From: Actinocorallia populi
Lineage (GTDB): Bacteria; Actinomycetota; Actinomycetes; Streptosporangiales; Streptosporangiaceae
Assembly (NCBI RefSeq): GCF_002995495.1
Contig: NZ_PVZV01000007.1
Coordinates: 1-64,000, forward strand
DNA length: 64,000 nt
Reading direction: 5' to 3'
Part shown: positions 24,231 to 33,161 of the stretch, one piece after another
Layout: the number at the start of each line of letters is the position of its first letter
Position numbering within the stretch: position 1 is the first letter of the stretch
The notes under the pieces: generated by a model
Seen by the model: the letters and a program-made list of their open reading frames with translations, nothing else
What the model was told of the DNA's origin: nothing
Database searches by the model: none
Position numbers and translations under genes: made by a program

Positions 24231-25457
24231 ATGTCCACCACCTTTTCCACTCAGGCCGACTCAGACAATTCCGGCGCCATCACGGCCGAGACGGCCTGCG
24301 AGATCCCCACCGCGAACAGCGGGGCTGCACCGTCGGCTACCGTCGGACAGACGCGCCCGGAGCTGCAGAAAGCGCTTGAGGAGATCGTCGATTCGGGTTT
24401 CGTCGGGGTGTCTCTGCGCGTGCACGACGAGCACGGCGAGTGGGCCGGCAGTGCCGGGGCGGCCGAGCTGGGCGGGGGTGCGAAGCCGCCGGTCGACGGG
24501 CACATCCGGATCGGCAGCAACACCAAGACCTTCACCGCGACCCTGGTGCTGCAACTGGTGGCCGAGGGCAGGATCGAACTGGACACTCCGGCGGCGGACC
24601 ACCTGCCGGAGTTCGGGCTGGACCGGCGGATCACGGTGCGGATGCTGCTGCAGCACACCAGCGGGCTGTTCAACTTCAGCGGCGAGGTCTACGACGACGG
24701 GACGGTCGCGCTGGGGATCCCCATCCCCTACAGCACCACGGGCAGAGAGTGGTTGGACGGCCGGTTCAGGACCTACCGGCCGCAGGAGCTGGTGGAGCTG
24801 GCGTTGTCGCGGCCGGCGCGGTTCGAGCCGGGAACGGGCTGGAGCTACTCCAACACCAACTACGTACTGGCCAGGCTGCTGATCGAGAAGGTCACCGGCC
24901 GCACGGTCGCCCAGGAGATGCAGCGGCTGATCCTGGGACCGCTGGGCCTGACCGGCACCGTGGTGCCCGACGGTCCCGAGATCCCCGAGCCGCACGCCCA
25001 CGCCTACTACCGGTACGAGGAGGACGGCGAGCAGAAGACCGTGGACGTCACCCGCCAGAACCCCTCCTGGATCTCCAGCGGCGGCGACATGATCTCCACC
25101 ACCCGTGACCTCCACACGTTCGTCTCCGCGCTGCTGGGCGGCAGGCTCCTGCCGGCCCCGCTGCTCGCCGAGATGTGCGCCCCGCACCCGACGGGCATCC
25201 CGAACATGGACTACGGCCTGGGAGTGTTCGTGGTGAGCACGGACGGCGGCACCCTCATCTCCCACAACGGCGCCTCCGTGGGCCACGCGGCTCTGATGTA
25301 CGGCACACCCGACGGCGGCAGGACCCTGATCGCCGCGCTGAACTGCGTGGACGACGCGGACCTCTCCGTCGGCGCGGCGTTCCAGAACGCCCAGCAAAGG
25401 CTCGTCAACGAGGTGTTCCGCGGTGGACAGGCCGATCCGGACCGGCAGGCGGGCTGA
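24231..25457 (+). CDS. Beta-lactamase/D-Ala-D-Ala carboxypeptidase-like serine hydrolase
   Basis: This 408-residue class C/PBP-like serine hydrolase has the SxxK motif SNTK at 96-99 (nucleophile Ser96), YSN at 206-208 and HNG in LISHNGASVGH, replacing the KTG box. A 45-residue Ser/Thr/Ala-rich N-terminus has no recognisable Sec or Tat signal, which is odd for a protein expected to act on peptidoglycan; it could be a cytosolic esterase. It follows the two-component genes and the direct repeats at 24145-24162, so it is a likely target of that system. Confidence 0.88.
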   Translation: MSTTFSTQADSDNSGAITAETACEIPTANSGAAPSATVGQTRPELQKALEEIVDSGFVGVSLRVHDEHGEWAGSAGAAELGGGAKPPVDGHIRIGSNTKTFTATLVLQLVAEGRIELDTPAADHLPEFGLDRRITVRMLLQHTSGLFNFSGEVYDDGTVALGIPIPYSTTGREWLDGRFRTYRPQELVELALSRPARFEPGTGWSYSNTNYVLARLLIEKVTGRTVAQEMQRLILGPLGLTGTVVPDGPEIPEPHAHAYYRYEEDGEQKTVDVTRQNPSWISSGGDMISTTRDLHTFVSALLGGRLLPAPLLAEMCAPHPTGIPNMDYGLGVFVVSTDGGTLISHNGASVGHAALMYGTPDGGRTLIAALNCVDDADLSVGAAFQNAQQRLVNEVFRGGQADPDRQAG

Positions 25458-25506
25458 GCACACCCGTATGCCTCTTCCGGTGGCGTATCAGGAAGAATGC
25501 GCCCGT

Positions 25507-25539
25507 GGTCACGCCGAGCCCGCCGGGCCCGGCGTGACC
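25507..25539 (+). terminator. Hairpin after the serine hydrolase gene
   Basis: GGTCACGCCG (25507-25516) pairs with CGGCGTGACC (25530-25539) around a 13-base GC-rich loop, 50 bases after the hydrolase stop. There is no U-run. It probably ends the hydrolase transcript before the MerR gene. Confidence 0.55.
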
Positions 25540-25600
25540 CGTCCATACGCTCGGTCGTGGTGTGAGGCCGCCGGGCTCGAGCACAAGGCAGGCTGAGCGG

Positions 25601-26386
25601 ATGAGGACCGGAGTCACGATCGGGCAGGCGGCGGCGTTCGTCGGCGTCACGGTGAAGACGGTGCGGCACTACCACAAGCTCGGCCTGGTCCAGGAGCCGG
25701 AACGCGACGGCTCCGGCTACCGGCGGTACGGGTCGGCCGAACTGCTGCGGCTGGTGCAGGTCCGGACGCTGGCCGCCGCCGGAGTGCCGCTGGCCGGGAT
25801 CGGGCCGCTGCTCGACGCCGATGCCGCGCTGTTCGCCGCCGCGCTCGCCGACGTCGAGCGGCAGCTCACCGAACGGATCGAGGAGCTGACCGCGCGGCGC
25901 GACACGCTGCACCGGCTCGCCGACGGCGACCGGGCCCTGCTGCCCGACCGCGCGGTGGCGCTGCTGGAGCGGATGCCCGGCCTCGGATTCCCCGCGGAGG
26001 AGGTGGCGGCCACCAGGGAAAGCTGGGTGCTGGCCAAGGCCCTGGTACCCGAAGGCTTCGACGACTACCTCACCCGGTTCGAGCACGCCATCGAGGACCC
26101 CCGGCTCGTCGCCTTGACCAAGCGCGTGGCCGAGGCCGCGTCCTGGGAACCGGACGACCCCCGCATCGCCGAGCTCGCCACCGCCGTGGCCGACCACTAC
26201 CTCGCCGACCCCGCCCTGCTGAAGACCGTGACCGGCCTGCAGGCCCGCACCGAGGCCGCGACCCGGTACACGCTGGTCGCCCACCACGGTGAGGACGAGA
26301 AGCCGGCCGCGGTACGGCTGGCCGCGCTTTTCGAGGCCAGGCTCCGTGCCGCCGGTGTCCGTATCCCGAGACCGGCCTCCCGCTGA
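25601..26386 (+). CDS. MerR family transcriptional regulator
   Basis: This 261-residue protein has a MerR HTH in residues 1-75 (TIGQAAAFVGVTVKTVRHYHKLGLV and SGYRRYGSAELLRLVQV), a dimerisation coiled coil (about 88-115) and an all-helical C-terminal domain of about 140 residues without Cys, so it senses an organic ligand rather than a metal. The ATG at 25601 begins MRTGVTIGQAA. It has no coupled neighbour; its targets are not visible in the window. Confidence 0.9.
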   Translation: MRTGVTIGQAAAFVGVTVKTVRHYHKLGLVQEPERDGSGYRRYGSAELLRLVQVRTLAAAGVPLAGIGPLLDADAALFAAALADVERQLTERIEELTARRDTLHRLADGDRALLPDRAVALLERMPGLGFPAEEVAATRESWVLAKALVPEGFDDYLTRFEHAIEDPRLVALTKRVAEAASWEPDDPRIAELATAVADHYLADPALLKTVTGLQARTEAATRYTLVAHHGEDEKPAAVRLAALFEARLRAAGVRIPRPASR

Positions 26387-26450
26387 CGCGCCGCACCTCG
26401 TCCTCGCGGGTCATGCGGAACGCCCCGAACACCATGCAGGAGACGGGCGG

Positions 26451-27482
26451 TCAGGTGAGACAGGTGGCGAGCAGCCGGTGGAGGTTGCCGCCGAGGATCT
26501 TGCGGATGTCGGGTTCGGGCAGACCGCGGGCGAGGAGCTCGCCGGTGAGCAGGGGCAGGCCCGAGGGACCGGCCAGGCCGGGGAGGGCGGCCATGACGTC
26601 GAAGCCGACGTCCCCGGCCGGGTCCTCGCAGCAGGGCGGGGTGAGGTCGGTGAAGACCTCGTGGACGAAGTCCGGGCCGAGGCCGACGTGGTCGACGCCC
26701 GCGACGGACACGACGTGCTCGATGTGCTCGGCCAGCCGGGCGAGGGTGTAGCCGGACGGGTCGTCGGCCAGGAAGCCGGGCAGGAAGTTCACGCAGACCA
26801 TGCCGCCGGTCGCCGCGACGCCCCGGATCTGGTCGTCGGTCAGGTTGCGGTGGTGGTCGCGCAGGGCGCGGGCGCTGGAATGGGTGGCGATCACCGGCCG
26901 GGACGCGAGCTCGAGCGCGTGCTCCACCCCGCTCGCACCCAGATGCGAGATGTCCAGCAGGATGCCGAGCCGCTCCATCTCGGCCACGGCCTCGACGCCC
27001 GCGGCGGTCAGGCGGCTGCCGGCGGCGTCCTCGCCGCTGCCGTCGGCGAGCGGGGTGCGTCCCCAGTGCGCCATCGAGGCGACCCGGACGCCGAGCCGGT
27101 GCACGGTCGCCAGGAGCTCGATGTTCGCGTCCAGTCCGGGCATGCTCTCCAACGCCAGGACCAGCGCTGTCCTCCCCTCGGCCAGCGCCGCGTCGATCTG
27201 CGGCCCGTCGAGGCAGAGCCGGACGTCCTCGGCGTTCCCCTCGGCGATCACATGCGCGCACTCGATCATCCGGAGCGTCTCGCGCAGCGCCCCCTCGGGC
27301 CTGAACCGGTCGTCGATGAACACCGGGAGCACCTGGAGATCGACCCCGCCCTCGCGGAGCTGCGGCAGCCACCGCTCCCCGAAGAAGGACGCCCACCGCG
27401 CGGGCGGGCGGGCCACCACCGCCATCAACAGGTCGTTGTGCGCGTCGGCCACCACGGCACTCTCATGCAAATCAGCAGACAT
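26451..27482 (-). CDS. Membrane dipeptidase family (peptidase M19) amidohydrolase
   Basis: This 343-residue protein has the M19 zinc ligands in VADAHNDLL (His15, Asp17), the bridging Glu in LALESMPGL, ISHLG and THSSARALRDHHRNLTDDQI, all typical of renal dipeptidase-like enzymes, which hydrolyse dipeptides including D-amino acid ones. There is no signal peptide, so it is cytoplasmic. It starts 24 bases after the glycerate kinase stop and may be the last gene of the LacI-controlled operon. Confidence 0.9.
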   Translation of the reverse strand: MSADLHESAVVADAHNDLLMAVVARPPARWASFFGERWLPQLREGGVDLQVLPVFIDDRFRPEGALRETLRMIECAHVIAEGNAEDVRLCLDGPQIDAALAEGRTALVLALESMPGLDANIELLATVHRLGVRVASMAHWGRTPLADGSGEDAAGSRLTAAGVEAVAEMERLGILLDISHLGASGVEHALELASRPVIATHSSARALRDHHRNLTDDQIRGVAATGGMVCVNFLPGFLADDPSGYTLARLAEHIEHVVSVAGVDHVGLGPDFVHEVFTDLTPPCCEDPAGDVGFDVMAALPGLAGPSGLPLLTGELLARGLPEPDIRKILGGNLHRLLATCLT

Positions 27483-27506
27483 GACCCCATTGTCACCATC
27501 GACCGA

Positions 27507-28652
27507 TCATGGGTTCTCGGTCTTCCAGGTGGTTCCGATGCGTTCTCCGAGGGCGGTCAGGAGGGCTTCGGTCCGGGTGAAGGAGTCTTCCGGGGTTTCG
27601 GCCGTCTCGAGCAGGGAGTAGGAGTGGAGCAGGTCGAGGGAGGTCAGGTCGGGGTCTTCCAGGGCGATGTCCCCGGCGACGAGGACGACGGGGACTTCTG
27701 CCTTGCGGGCCAGGGCCATGGCGCTGTACGGGGCCTTGCCGCGCAGGGACTGGGCGTCGAACCGGCCTTCGCCCACCACGCACAGAGAAGCGGCCCGCAG
27801 GAGGCGGGGGACGTCCAGTTCGGTCAGCATGAAGGTGGAGCCCGCCTCCCATCGGGCTTCCAGGGCTGTCAGGGCGGCGAAGCCCGTGCCGCCGGCGGCG
27901 CCTGCCCCGGGGCTGGAGGTGTGGTCCCGGCCGATGCGGAGGGTCATCAGGCGGGAGAAGTGCTCGAGACCGTCTTCCAGTTGTTCGACCTGGGTGGGGT
28001 CGGCTCCTTTCTGGGGGGCGAAGACCTGGGCGGCGCCGTTCCTGCCCAGCAGAGGGTTGTCGACGTCGCTGGCCAGGACGAACTCGGTGGGGGCCAGACG
28101 TCGGTCGAGGCCGGACAGGTCCAGGGTGACGGCGTCGCGCAGGTGGCCGCCGCCGAGGGGGATCTGCGTGCCGGAGGCGTCGTGGAGTCGCGCGCCCAGG
28201 GCCGTGAGCATTCCCGCGCCGCCGTCGGTGGTGGCGCTGCCGCCGACGGCCAGGATGATCTGGGTGCAGCCGAGGTCCAGGGCCGTGCGGATGAGCTGGC
28301 CCGTGCCATAGGTGGTGGCGGTCAGGGGGGATCTTATGCGGAGCAGGTCGAGGCCTGAGGCCTGGGCGAGTTCGACGACGGCCCTGGTGCCGCGGACGGC
28401 CAGCGCCGCGGAGACCTCCATGCCTTCGACGGGGCCCATCACGGTGGTCCGTACGAGGGAGTAGCCGGCGGCGGCCAGCGCTTCGACGGTCCCCTCGCCT
28501 CCGTCTGCCAGGGGGCGTTCGATGACCGGGATGCCGGGCACGGCGGCGCGGATTCCCGCGGCGAGCCATGAGCAGGCCTGGGCGGCCGTCGCCGAGCCGC
28601 GGAACTTGTCGAGGCAGACCACGACGGGCAGAGGGGAAGCGGCGTTGGACAT
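27507..28652 (-). CDS. Glycerate kinase (GlxK/GarK type)
   Basis: This 381-residue protein matches the glycerate kinase type 1 family: VVVCLDKFRGSATAAQA at the N-terminus, RPLADGGEGTVEAL, VGGSATTDGGAGML and VVGEGRFDAQSLRGKAP. It phosphorylates D-glycerate with ATP to 2- or 3-phosphoglycerate. Its start codon overlaps the stop of the sugar isomerase (TGATG). In this operon it would feed a C3 product of sugar cleavage into glycolysis. Confidence 0.93.
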   Translation of the reverse strand: MSNAASPLPVVVCLDKFRGSATAAQACSWLAAGIRAAVPGIPVIERPLADGGEGTVEALAAAGYSLVRTTVMGPVEGMEVSAALAVRGTRAVVELAQASGLDLLRIRSPLTATTYGTGQLIRTALDLGCTQIILAVGGSATTDGGAGMLTALGARLHDASGTQIPLGGGHLRDAVTLDLSGLDRRLAPTEFVLASDVDNPLLGRNGAAQVFAPQKGADPTQVEQLEDGLEHFSRLMTLRIGRDHTSSPGAGAAGGTGFAALTALEARWEAGSTFMLTELDVPRLLRAASLCVVGEGRFDAQSLRGKAPYSAMALARKAEVPVVLVAGDIALEDPDLTSLDLLHSYSLLETAETPEDSFTRTEALLTALGERIGTTWKTENP

Positions 28653-29560
28653 CAGATCACGTGCTCGATCCAGCGGCGGCGCAGCGTGTCCAGGGTCCGG
28701 GTGCCGTCGGCGGCCCAGACGTCGGCGTTGAAGATCTCGATCTCGATGTCGCCGGTGTGACCGGCGGCGTCGGTGAGGGCGACGAAGCCCCGCAGGTCGA
28801 TGTGGCCGTCGCCGAGCATGCCGCGCGACAGCAGCGCGTCGGGCGGCAGGGGGGTGATCCAGTCGGCGAGCTGGACGCTCGCGATCCGCTCGCCCGCGCG
28901 GGCGATCTGCACGGCCAGCTGGGGGTCCCACCAGGTGTGGAAGGAGTCGGCGACCACGCCGACCGCCTCGACGGGAAACCGCTCGGCCAGGTCGAGTGCC
29001 TCGCCGAGCGTGGACAGCACGCCCCGGTCGGCGGTGTAGATCGGGTGCATCGGCTCCAGCGCCAGGCGCACGTTCCGTTCGAGTGCGTACGGGACGAGCA
29101 CACCGATGGCCTCGGCCACGCGCGCGCGGGCCGCGGGCAGGTCGCGGGAGCCGGGCGGGAGGCCGCCGACGACCAGGACCAGGCAGTCGGTGCCGAGCTC
29201 GGCGGCCTCGTCGATCGCGCGTCGGTTGTCGTCCAGGGCATGCTGCCAGGCGCCGGGGTCGGGTGAGGTGAGAAAGCCGCCGCGGCACAACGAGGAGACA
29301 CGCAGCCCGGCGTCGGCGACTAGCTCGGCGCTGGCCTTCACCCCGTATTCCTGGACGGGTTCGCGCCACAGGCCTATCGCCTGCACGCCCGCGGCCACGC
29401 ATCCGGCGACCGCGTCTCTGACACTCCACCGGTCGATCGTCTTCTGGTTCAGCGAGAACCGGCGCAGCCGCGCGTCGCCCGGCTCCGGCGTGGGAACGGT
29501 CGCCGGACGGCCGGACGGGACGTCGAGTTCGGGCGGGGCGGGGTTCACGGTGGCGGTCAT
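28652..29560 (-). CDS. Sugar phosphate isomerase/epimerase (xylose isomerase-like TIM barrel)
   Basis: This 302-residue AP endonuclease-2/IolE-like TIM barrel protein has metal-ligand type motifs ALEPMHP (Glu), ADSFHTWWDP (Asp, His), DGHIDLRG (Asp, His) and IEIEIFN (Glu). It probably isomerises or epimerises a keto-sugar. The ATG at 29560 overlaps the stop of the DUF993 gene (ATGA), and its stop overlaps the glycerate kinase start, so the whole operon is translationally coupled. Confidence 0.88.
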   Translation of the reverse strand: MTATVNPAPPELDVPSGRPATVPTPEPGDARLRRFSLNQKTIDRWSVRDAVAGCVAAGVQAIGLWREPVQEYGVKASAELVADAGLRVSSLCRGGFLTSPDPGAWQHALDDNRRAIDEAAELGTDCLVLVVGGLPPGSRDLPAARARVAEAIGVLVPYALERNVRLALEPMHPIYTADRGVLSTLGEALDLAERFPVEAVGVVADSFHTWWDPQLAVQIARAGERIASVQLADWITPLPPDALLSRGMLGDGHIDLRGFVALTDAAGHTGDIEIEIFNADVWAADGTRTLDTLRRRWIEHVI

Positions 29561-30714
29561 CGGGCCAGTCCTGCGGTCTCGAGCAGCGAACGCATGCGGG
29601 TCGCGGCGAGGTCGGGGTCGGGCAGCAGGCCCGCGGAGTCGGCGAGCCTGAACGTTCGGGCCAGGTGCAGGATGCTGCGGCCCGACTGCAGGCCGCCGAC
29701 CATGACGAAGGCGGGCTGCAGGCCGGCGATCCACGCCAGGAACGCGATGCCGGTCTTGTAGTAGGGGGTGGGGGCGGCGAAGACGTGCCGGGACAGCGGC
29801 ACGGTCGGGGCGAGCAGGGCGTCGTAGCGGGAAAGGTCGCCCTGGTCGAGTGCCTGCAGGGCGCGGGCCGCGACGGGGGCGATGCCCGCGAAGATTCCCA
29901 GCAGGGCATCGGAGTGGCCGAGTTCGTCGCCTCGGATCAGCTCGGGGTAGTTGAAGTCGTCACCGGTGTACAGGCGGACGCCTTCGGGCAGGGAGCGCCG
30001 CAGCGCGATCTCGTGCCCGGCGTCCAGCAGGGACACCTTGACGCCGTCGACCCTGCCGGAGTTCTCCTTGATCAGGTCCAGGAACGTCGCGGTCGCGGCG
30101 CCGATGTCGGTGGAGCCCCAGTAGCCGCGCAGAGCCGGGTCGAACGCCTCCCCGAGCCAGTGCAGGATCACCTTGCCGCCGCACTGGCCGATCACCCGCC
30201 GGTAGACGTCGAGGTAGTCGTCGGCTCCCTGGGCGGTGGCGGCCAGCGCGCGGCTGGCCATGAGGATCACACCGGCTCCGGCGTCCTCGGCGACGGCGAG
30301 CTGCTCCAGGTAGGCCTCGGCGATCCGGTCGAGGCTCTGCGGGCCGGACGGCAGGTGGTCGGTGCCGACGCCGACCGCGACCGTGCCGCCGCAGGCGCGG
30401 GCCTCGGCGGCGCTGCGGCGGATCAGTTCGGCGGTCGCCGCCCAGTCCAGGCCCATGCCGCGCTGGGCGGTGTCCATCGCGTCGGCGACGCCGAGACCCT
30501 GCCGCCACAGGTGGCGGCGGAAGTCCAGGGTGGTGTCCCAGTCGACCACGGCCGGAGCGCCGGGCGTGTTGTCACCGAGCGGGTCGGCCACGACGTGCGC
30601 GGCGGCGTACACGACGCGGGACTTCGGCGGGGACGGCGGAGGCGTCCAGTCGGCGGGGGCGCCGAGGGTGTGGACCGAGCCGCCGTTCTCGTCGGGCAGC
30701 CAGAGCGCCGTCAC
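29557..30714 (-). CDS. DUF993 family protein (dihydrodipicolinate synthase-like)
   Basis: This 385-residue protein is a DUF993 member: VTALWLPDENG, RVVYAAAHVVADPLGDN, WRQGLGVADAMDTAQRGMGLDW and VKVSLLDAGHE, a TIM barrel of the dihydrodipicolinate synthase group; the Lys in VKVSLLD may be the Schiff-base Lys. A retro-aldol or dehydratase reaction on a keto-sugar is likely. It starts at GTG 30714, overlapping the oxidoreductase stop by GTGA. Confidence 0.88.
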   Translation of the reverse strand: MTALWLPDENGGSVHTLGAPADWTPPPSPPKSRVVYAAAHVVADPLGDNTPGAPAVVDWDTTLDFRRHLWRQGLGVADAMDTAQRGMGLDWAATAELIRRSAAEARACGGTVAVGVGTDHLPSGPQSLDRIAEAYLEQLAVAEDAGAGVILMASRALAATAQGADDYLDVYRRVIGQCGGKVILHWLGEAFDPALRGYWGSTDIGAATATFLDLIKENSGRVDGVKVSLLDAGHEIALRRSLPEGVRLYTGDDFNYPELIRGDELGHSDALLGIFAGIAPVAARALQALDQGDLSRYDALLAPTVPLSRHVFAAPTPYYKTGIAFLAWIAGLQPAFVMVGGLQSGRSILHLARTFRLADSAGLLPDPDLAATRMRSLLETAGLAR

Positions 30715-31853
30715 AGCGCCACCTCCGGGATCTGCACGCGGCGGCCCTCTTCGGACGACAGCAGGCCGAGTTCGGCGAGCCGGATGCCGCGGACCCCGGA
30801 CATGAAGTCGTACGGGTGCGGGGCGCCGTCGGTGACGTGCCGGACGAACTGCTCCCACTGCGTCTTGAAGCCGTTGTCGAGGTCGGCGTTGTCGGGCACC
30901 TCGAGCCACTGGTCGCGGAACGGCTCGGTGACCGGCAGGTCGGGGTTCCACACCGGCATGGGGGTGTTCGCCCGGTGCTGGACCTTGCAGTTGCGCAGGC
31001 CCGCGACCGCGCTGCCCTCGGTGCCGTCGACCTGGAACTCCACCAGCTCGTCCCGGTTGACGCGCACCGCCCAGGAGGAGTTGATCTGGGCGATGATGCC
31101 GCCTTCCAGCTCGAAGATGCCGTAGGCGGCGTCGTCGGCGGTCGCGGCGTAGGCGTCGCCCCGCTCGTCGACGCGGGTGGGGATGTGCGTGACGACCTTG
31201 GCCGTCACCGCCTGGACGTTGCCGAAGAGGTTCTCCAGCACGTAGTTCCAGTGGCAGAACATGTCGACGGTGATGCCGCCGCCGTCTTCCTTGCGGTAGT
31301 TCCAGCTGGGGCGCTGCGCTTTCTGCCAGTCGCCTTCGAAGACCCAGTAGCCGAACTCGCCGCGCACCGACAGGACACGTCCGAAGAAACCGGAGTCCAG
31401 CAGCCGCTTCAGCTTCACCAGGCCCGGCAGGTAGAGCTTGTCGTGCACCACTCCGTTGCGGACGCCGGCCTGCGCGGCGGCCCGCGCCAGCCGCAGCGCG
31501 CCCTCCACCGACTCGGCGGTCGGCTTCTCGGTGTAGACGTCCCAGCCCGCGGCGATCGCGGCGAGGATCGCCTTCTCGCGGGTCTGGGTGATCTGGGCGT
31601 CGAAGTAGATGCCGGTGCCGTCCGCCAGGGCGGAGTCCAGGTCGGTGGTGTAGCGGGTGAGACCGTGGCGGTCGGCGATCTCCTTCAGCTTCGCCTCGTT
31701 GCGCCCGACCAGGATCGGCTCCGGCATCACGCGGGATCCGTCGGACAGCAGCACACCGCCCTGCTCGCGGATAGCCAGCACCGACCGCACCAGGTGCTGG
31801 CGGTAGCCCATCCGGCCCGTCACACCGTTCATGATCACATTGATCGTCCGCAT
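30711..31853 (-). CDS. Gfo/Idh/MocA family oxidoreductase
   Basis: This 380-residue NAD(P)-dependent sugar dehydrogenase has a Rossmann start (INVIMNGVTGRMGYRQ), the family's EKPTAES motif (about 105-111) and a C-terminal Gfo/Idh fold (WNYRKEDGGGITVDMFCHW, carrying the catalytic His). It is the first gene of the operon; ATG 31853 has AAGGAGAG upstream and the perfect LacI operator at 31862-31883. It probably oxidises the incoming sugar before isomerisation and cleavage. Confidence 0.9.
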   Translation of the reverse strand: MRTINVIMNGVTGRMGYRQHLVRSVLAIREQGGVLLSDGSRVMPEPILVGRNEAKLKEIADRHGLTRYTTDLDSALADGTGIYFDAQITQTREKAILAAIAAGWDVYTEKPTAESVEGALRLARAAAQAGVRNGVVHDKLYLPGLVKLKRLLDSGFFGRVLSVRGEFGYWVFEGDWQKAQRPSWNYRKEDGGGITVDMFCHWNYVLENLFGNVQAVTAKVVTHIPTRVDERGDAYAATADDAAYGIFELEGGIIAQINSSWAVRVNRDELVEFQVDGTEGSAVAGLRNCKVQHRANTPMPVWNPDLPVTEPFRDQWLEVPDNADLDNGFKTQWEQFVRHVTDGAPHPYDFMSGVRGIRLAELGLLSSEEGRRVQIPEVAL

Positions 31854-31861
31854 GGACTCTC

Positions 31862-31883
31862 CTTTGGAAATCGATTTCCAAAG
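31862..31883. promoter_or_regulatory. LacI-family operator (perfect 22-base palindrome)
   Basis: A perfect palindrome with core TGGAAATCGATTTCCA lies 9 bases upstream of the oxidoreductase start, overlapping its ribosome site region. Almost the same sequence (GGAAATCGATTTCC) occurs at 33056-33069 upstream of the lacI-type gene. The central CG and symmetry are typical of LacI/GalR regulators. The regulator encoded at 31948-32976 is the obvious binder. Confidence 0.88.
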
Positions 31884-31947
31884 AGGCTAGAGACGGACCG
31901 GCGGCCGCGTCAAGACGTCCGACCGCCGCGAAACGCGGAGAGGGCCC

Positions 31948-32976
31948 TCAGGAAGCGGGCGGAGCGGTGCTCTCGCGCAGCACGACCTCGCCGGGCACGG
32001 TGAGCAGCGTCGGCGGCCGGTCCGCCTGGTTGGCCAGCGCGAGCTCCAGGACCCGCTCGCCCATGTACTCCAGCGGCAGCCGCACCGTGGTCAGCGAGGG
32101 CACCTGGTCGCGGACGGCCGGGATGTCGTCGAACCCGGCGACCGACACCCGTTCCGGCACCGGTATGCCGCGCTCGCGCAGCGCCGTCAGCGCCCCGATC
32201 GCCATCACGTCGTTGACCGCGAAGACGCAGGTGGGGAGCCTGCCCTCCGCCACCAGGCGCGAGGCCGCGGCGTGGCCGCCGTCCCGGGTGAAGTCGGAGT
32301 GCACGACGTCGGCGGTCAGGCCCGCCGCCTTCAGCGGTTCGAGGAATCCCGCCACGCGCTCGTTCGCGGTGACGAGCGCGCGCTGCCCGCCCAGCACGGC
32401 GAAGCTCCGGTGGCCGAGCCGCACCATCTCCTCGGCCAGGAGCCTCGCCCCGCCCCGGTTGTCGGGAAGCACCGCGTCCGTGCCCAGGCTGTCCTGCCCG
32501 ATGACCGCGATCCGCCCGCCGGCCGCGTGCACCCGCCCGACCTCCGCGGCCAGGCTCTCGTTGAGCTTCTTCGAGGCCACCCGGCTCCCGGCCAGCACGA
32601 TCGCCCGCACCCGCTGCCCGCGCAGCGCGCCGACGAACTCGATCTCCCGCTCCGGATCCCGGAACGTGCTGCCCAGGAACACCAGCAGCCCGCGCTCCCC
32701 CGCCAACCGCATCACGCCCGAGGCGATCGCGGCGAAGTAAGGGTCGGCGACGTCGTGCACGACCAGCCCCACCAGGTCCGAAGCCGACCGCGACAACGCA
32801 CGGGCGTGCGGGTTGGGCGCGTACCCCAGCTCCTTGGCGGCCGCCTCGACCCGCAGCCGCAGCTCCTCCCGGACCCGCCGCCCGCTCTCGTCGTTCAGCA
32901 CCCGCGACGCCGTCGCCGCCGACACCCCCGCCAGCGCCGCCACGTCCTGCAACCGCACGACCCGCTCCTCGGCCAC
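31948..32976 (-). CDS. LacI family transcriptional regulator
   Basis: This 342-residue LacI/GalR protein has an HTH (VRLQDVAALAGVSAATASRVLND) with hinge helix (NPHARALSRSASDLVG) and a periplasmic-binding-like effector domain (VVHDVADPYFAAIASGV; CVFAVNDVMAIGAL; VAGFDDIPAV). It starts at GTG 32976 (VAEERVVRLQDV), with GGGAGAGG upstream; longer frames run to 34788 but cross other genes. Operators at 33056-33069 and 31862-31883 imply autoregulation and control of the sugar operon downstream. Confidence 0.93.
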   Translation of the reverse strand: MAEERVVRLQDVAALAGVSAATASRVLNDESGRRVREELRLRVEAAAKELGYAPNPHARALSRSASDLVGLVVHDVADPYFAAIASGVMRLAGERGLLVFLGSTFRDPEREIEFVGALRGQRVRAIVLAGSRVASKKLNESLAAEVGRVHAAGGRIAVIGQDSLGTDAVLPDNRGGARLLAEEMVRLGHRSFAVLGGQRALVTANERVAGFLEPLKAAGLTADVVHSDFTRDGGHAAASRLVAEGRLPTCVFAVNDVMAIGALTALRERGIPVPERVSVAGFDDIPAVRDQVPSLTTVRLPLEYMGERVLELALANQADRPPTLLTVPGEVVLRESTAPPAS

Positions 32977-33055
32977 GGCCCCGCCTCTCCCGTCCCGCCG
33001 CCAGGCTCCCCGCGAGGCGCCCGTTGACGGACGCCGGGCCTGCATCCTATGCTGC

Positions 33056-33069
33056 GGAAATCGATTTCC
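33056..33069. promoter_or_regulatory. LacI-family operator upstream of the regulator gene
   Basis: GGAAATCGATTTCC is a 14-base perfect palindrome about 80 bases before the lacI-type start at 32976. It shares its entire core with the operator at 31862-31883. It suggests negative autoregulation by the same repressor. Confidence 0.82.
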
Positions 33070-33161
33070 AAAATGCTCGGAAAACCCGCACGAAGCACCC
33101 CGTCGGCGGGGCTGCCCGCAGGGGTGTGGACTGGGCCAGCCCCGCTCGCGTTGGTCGTCGC

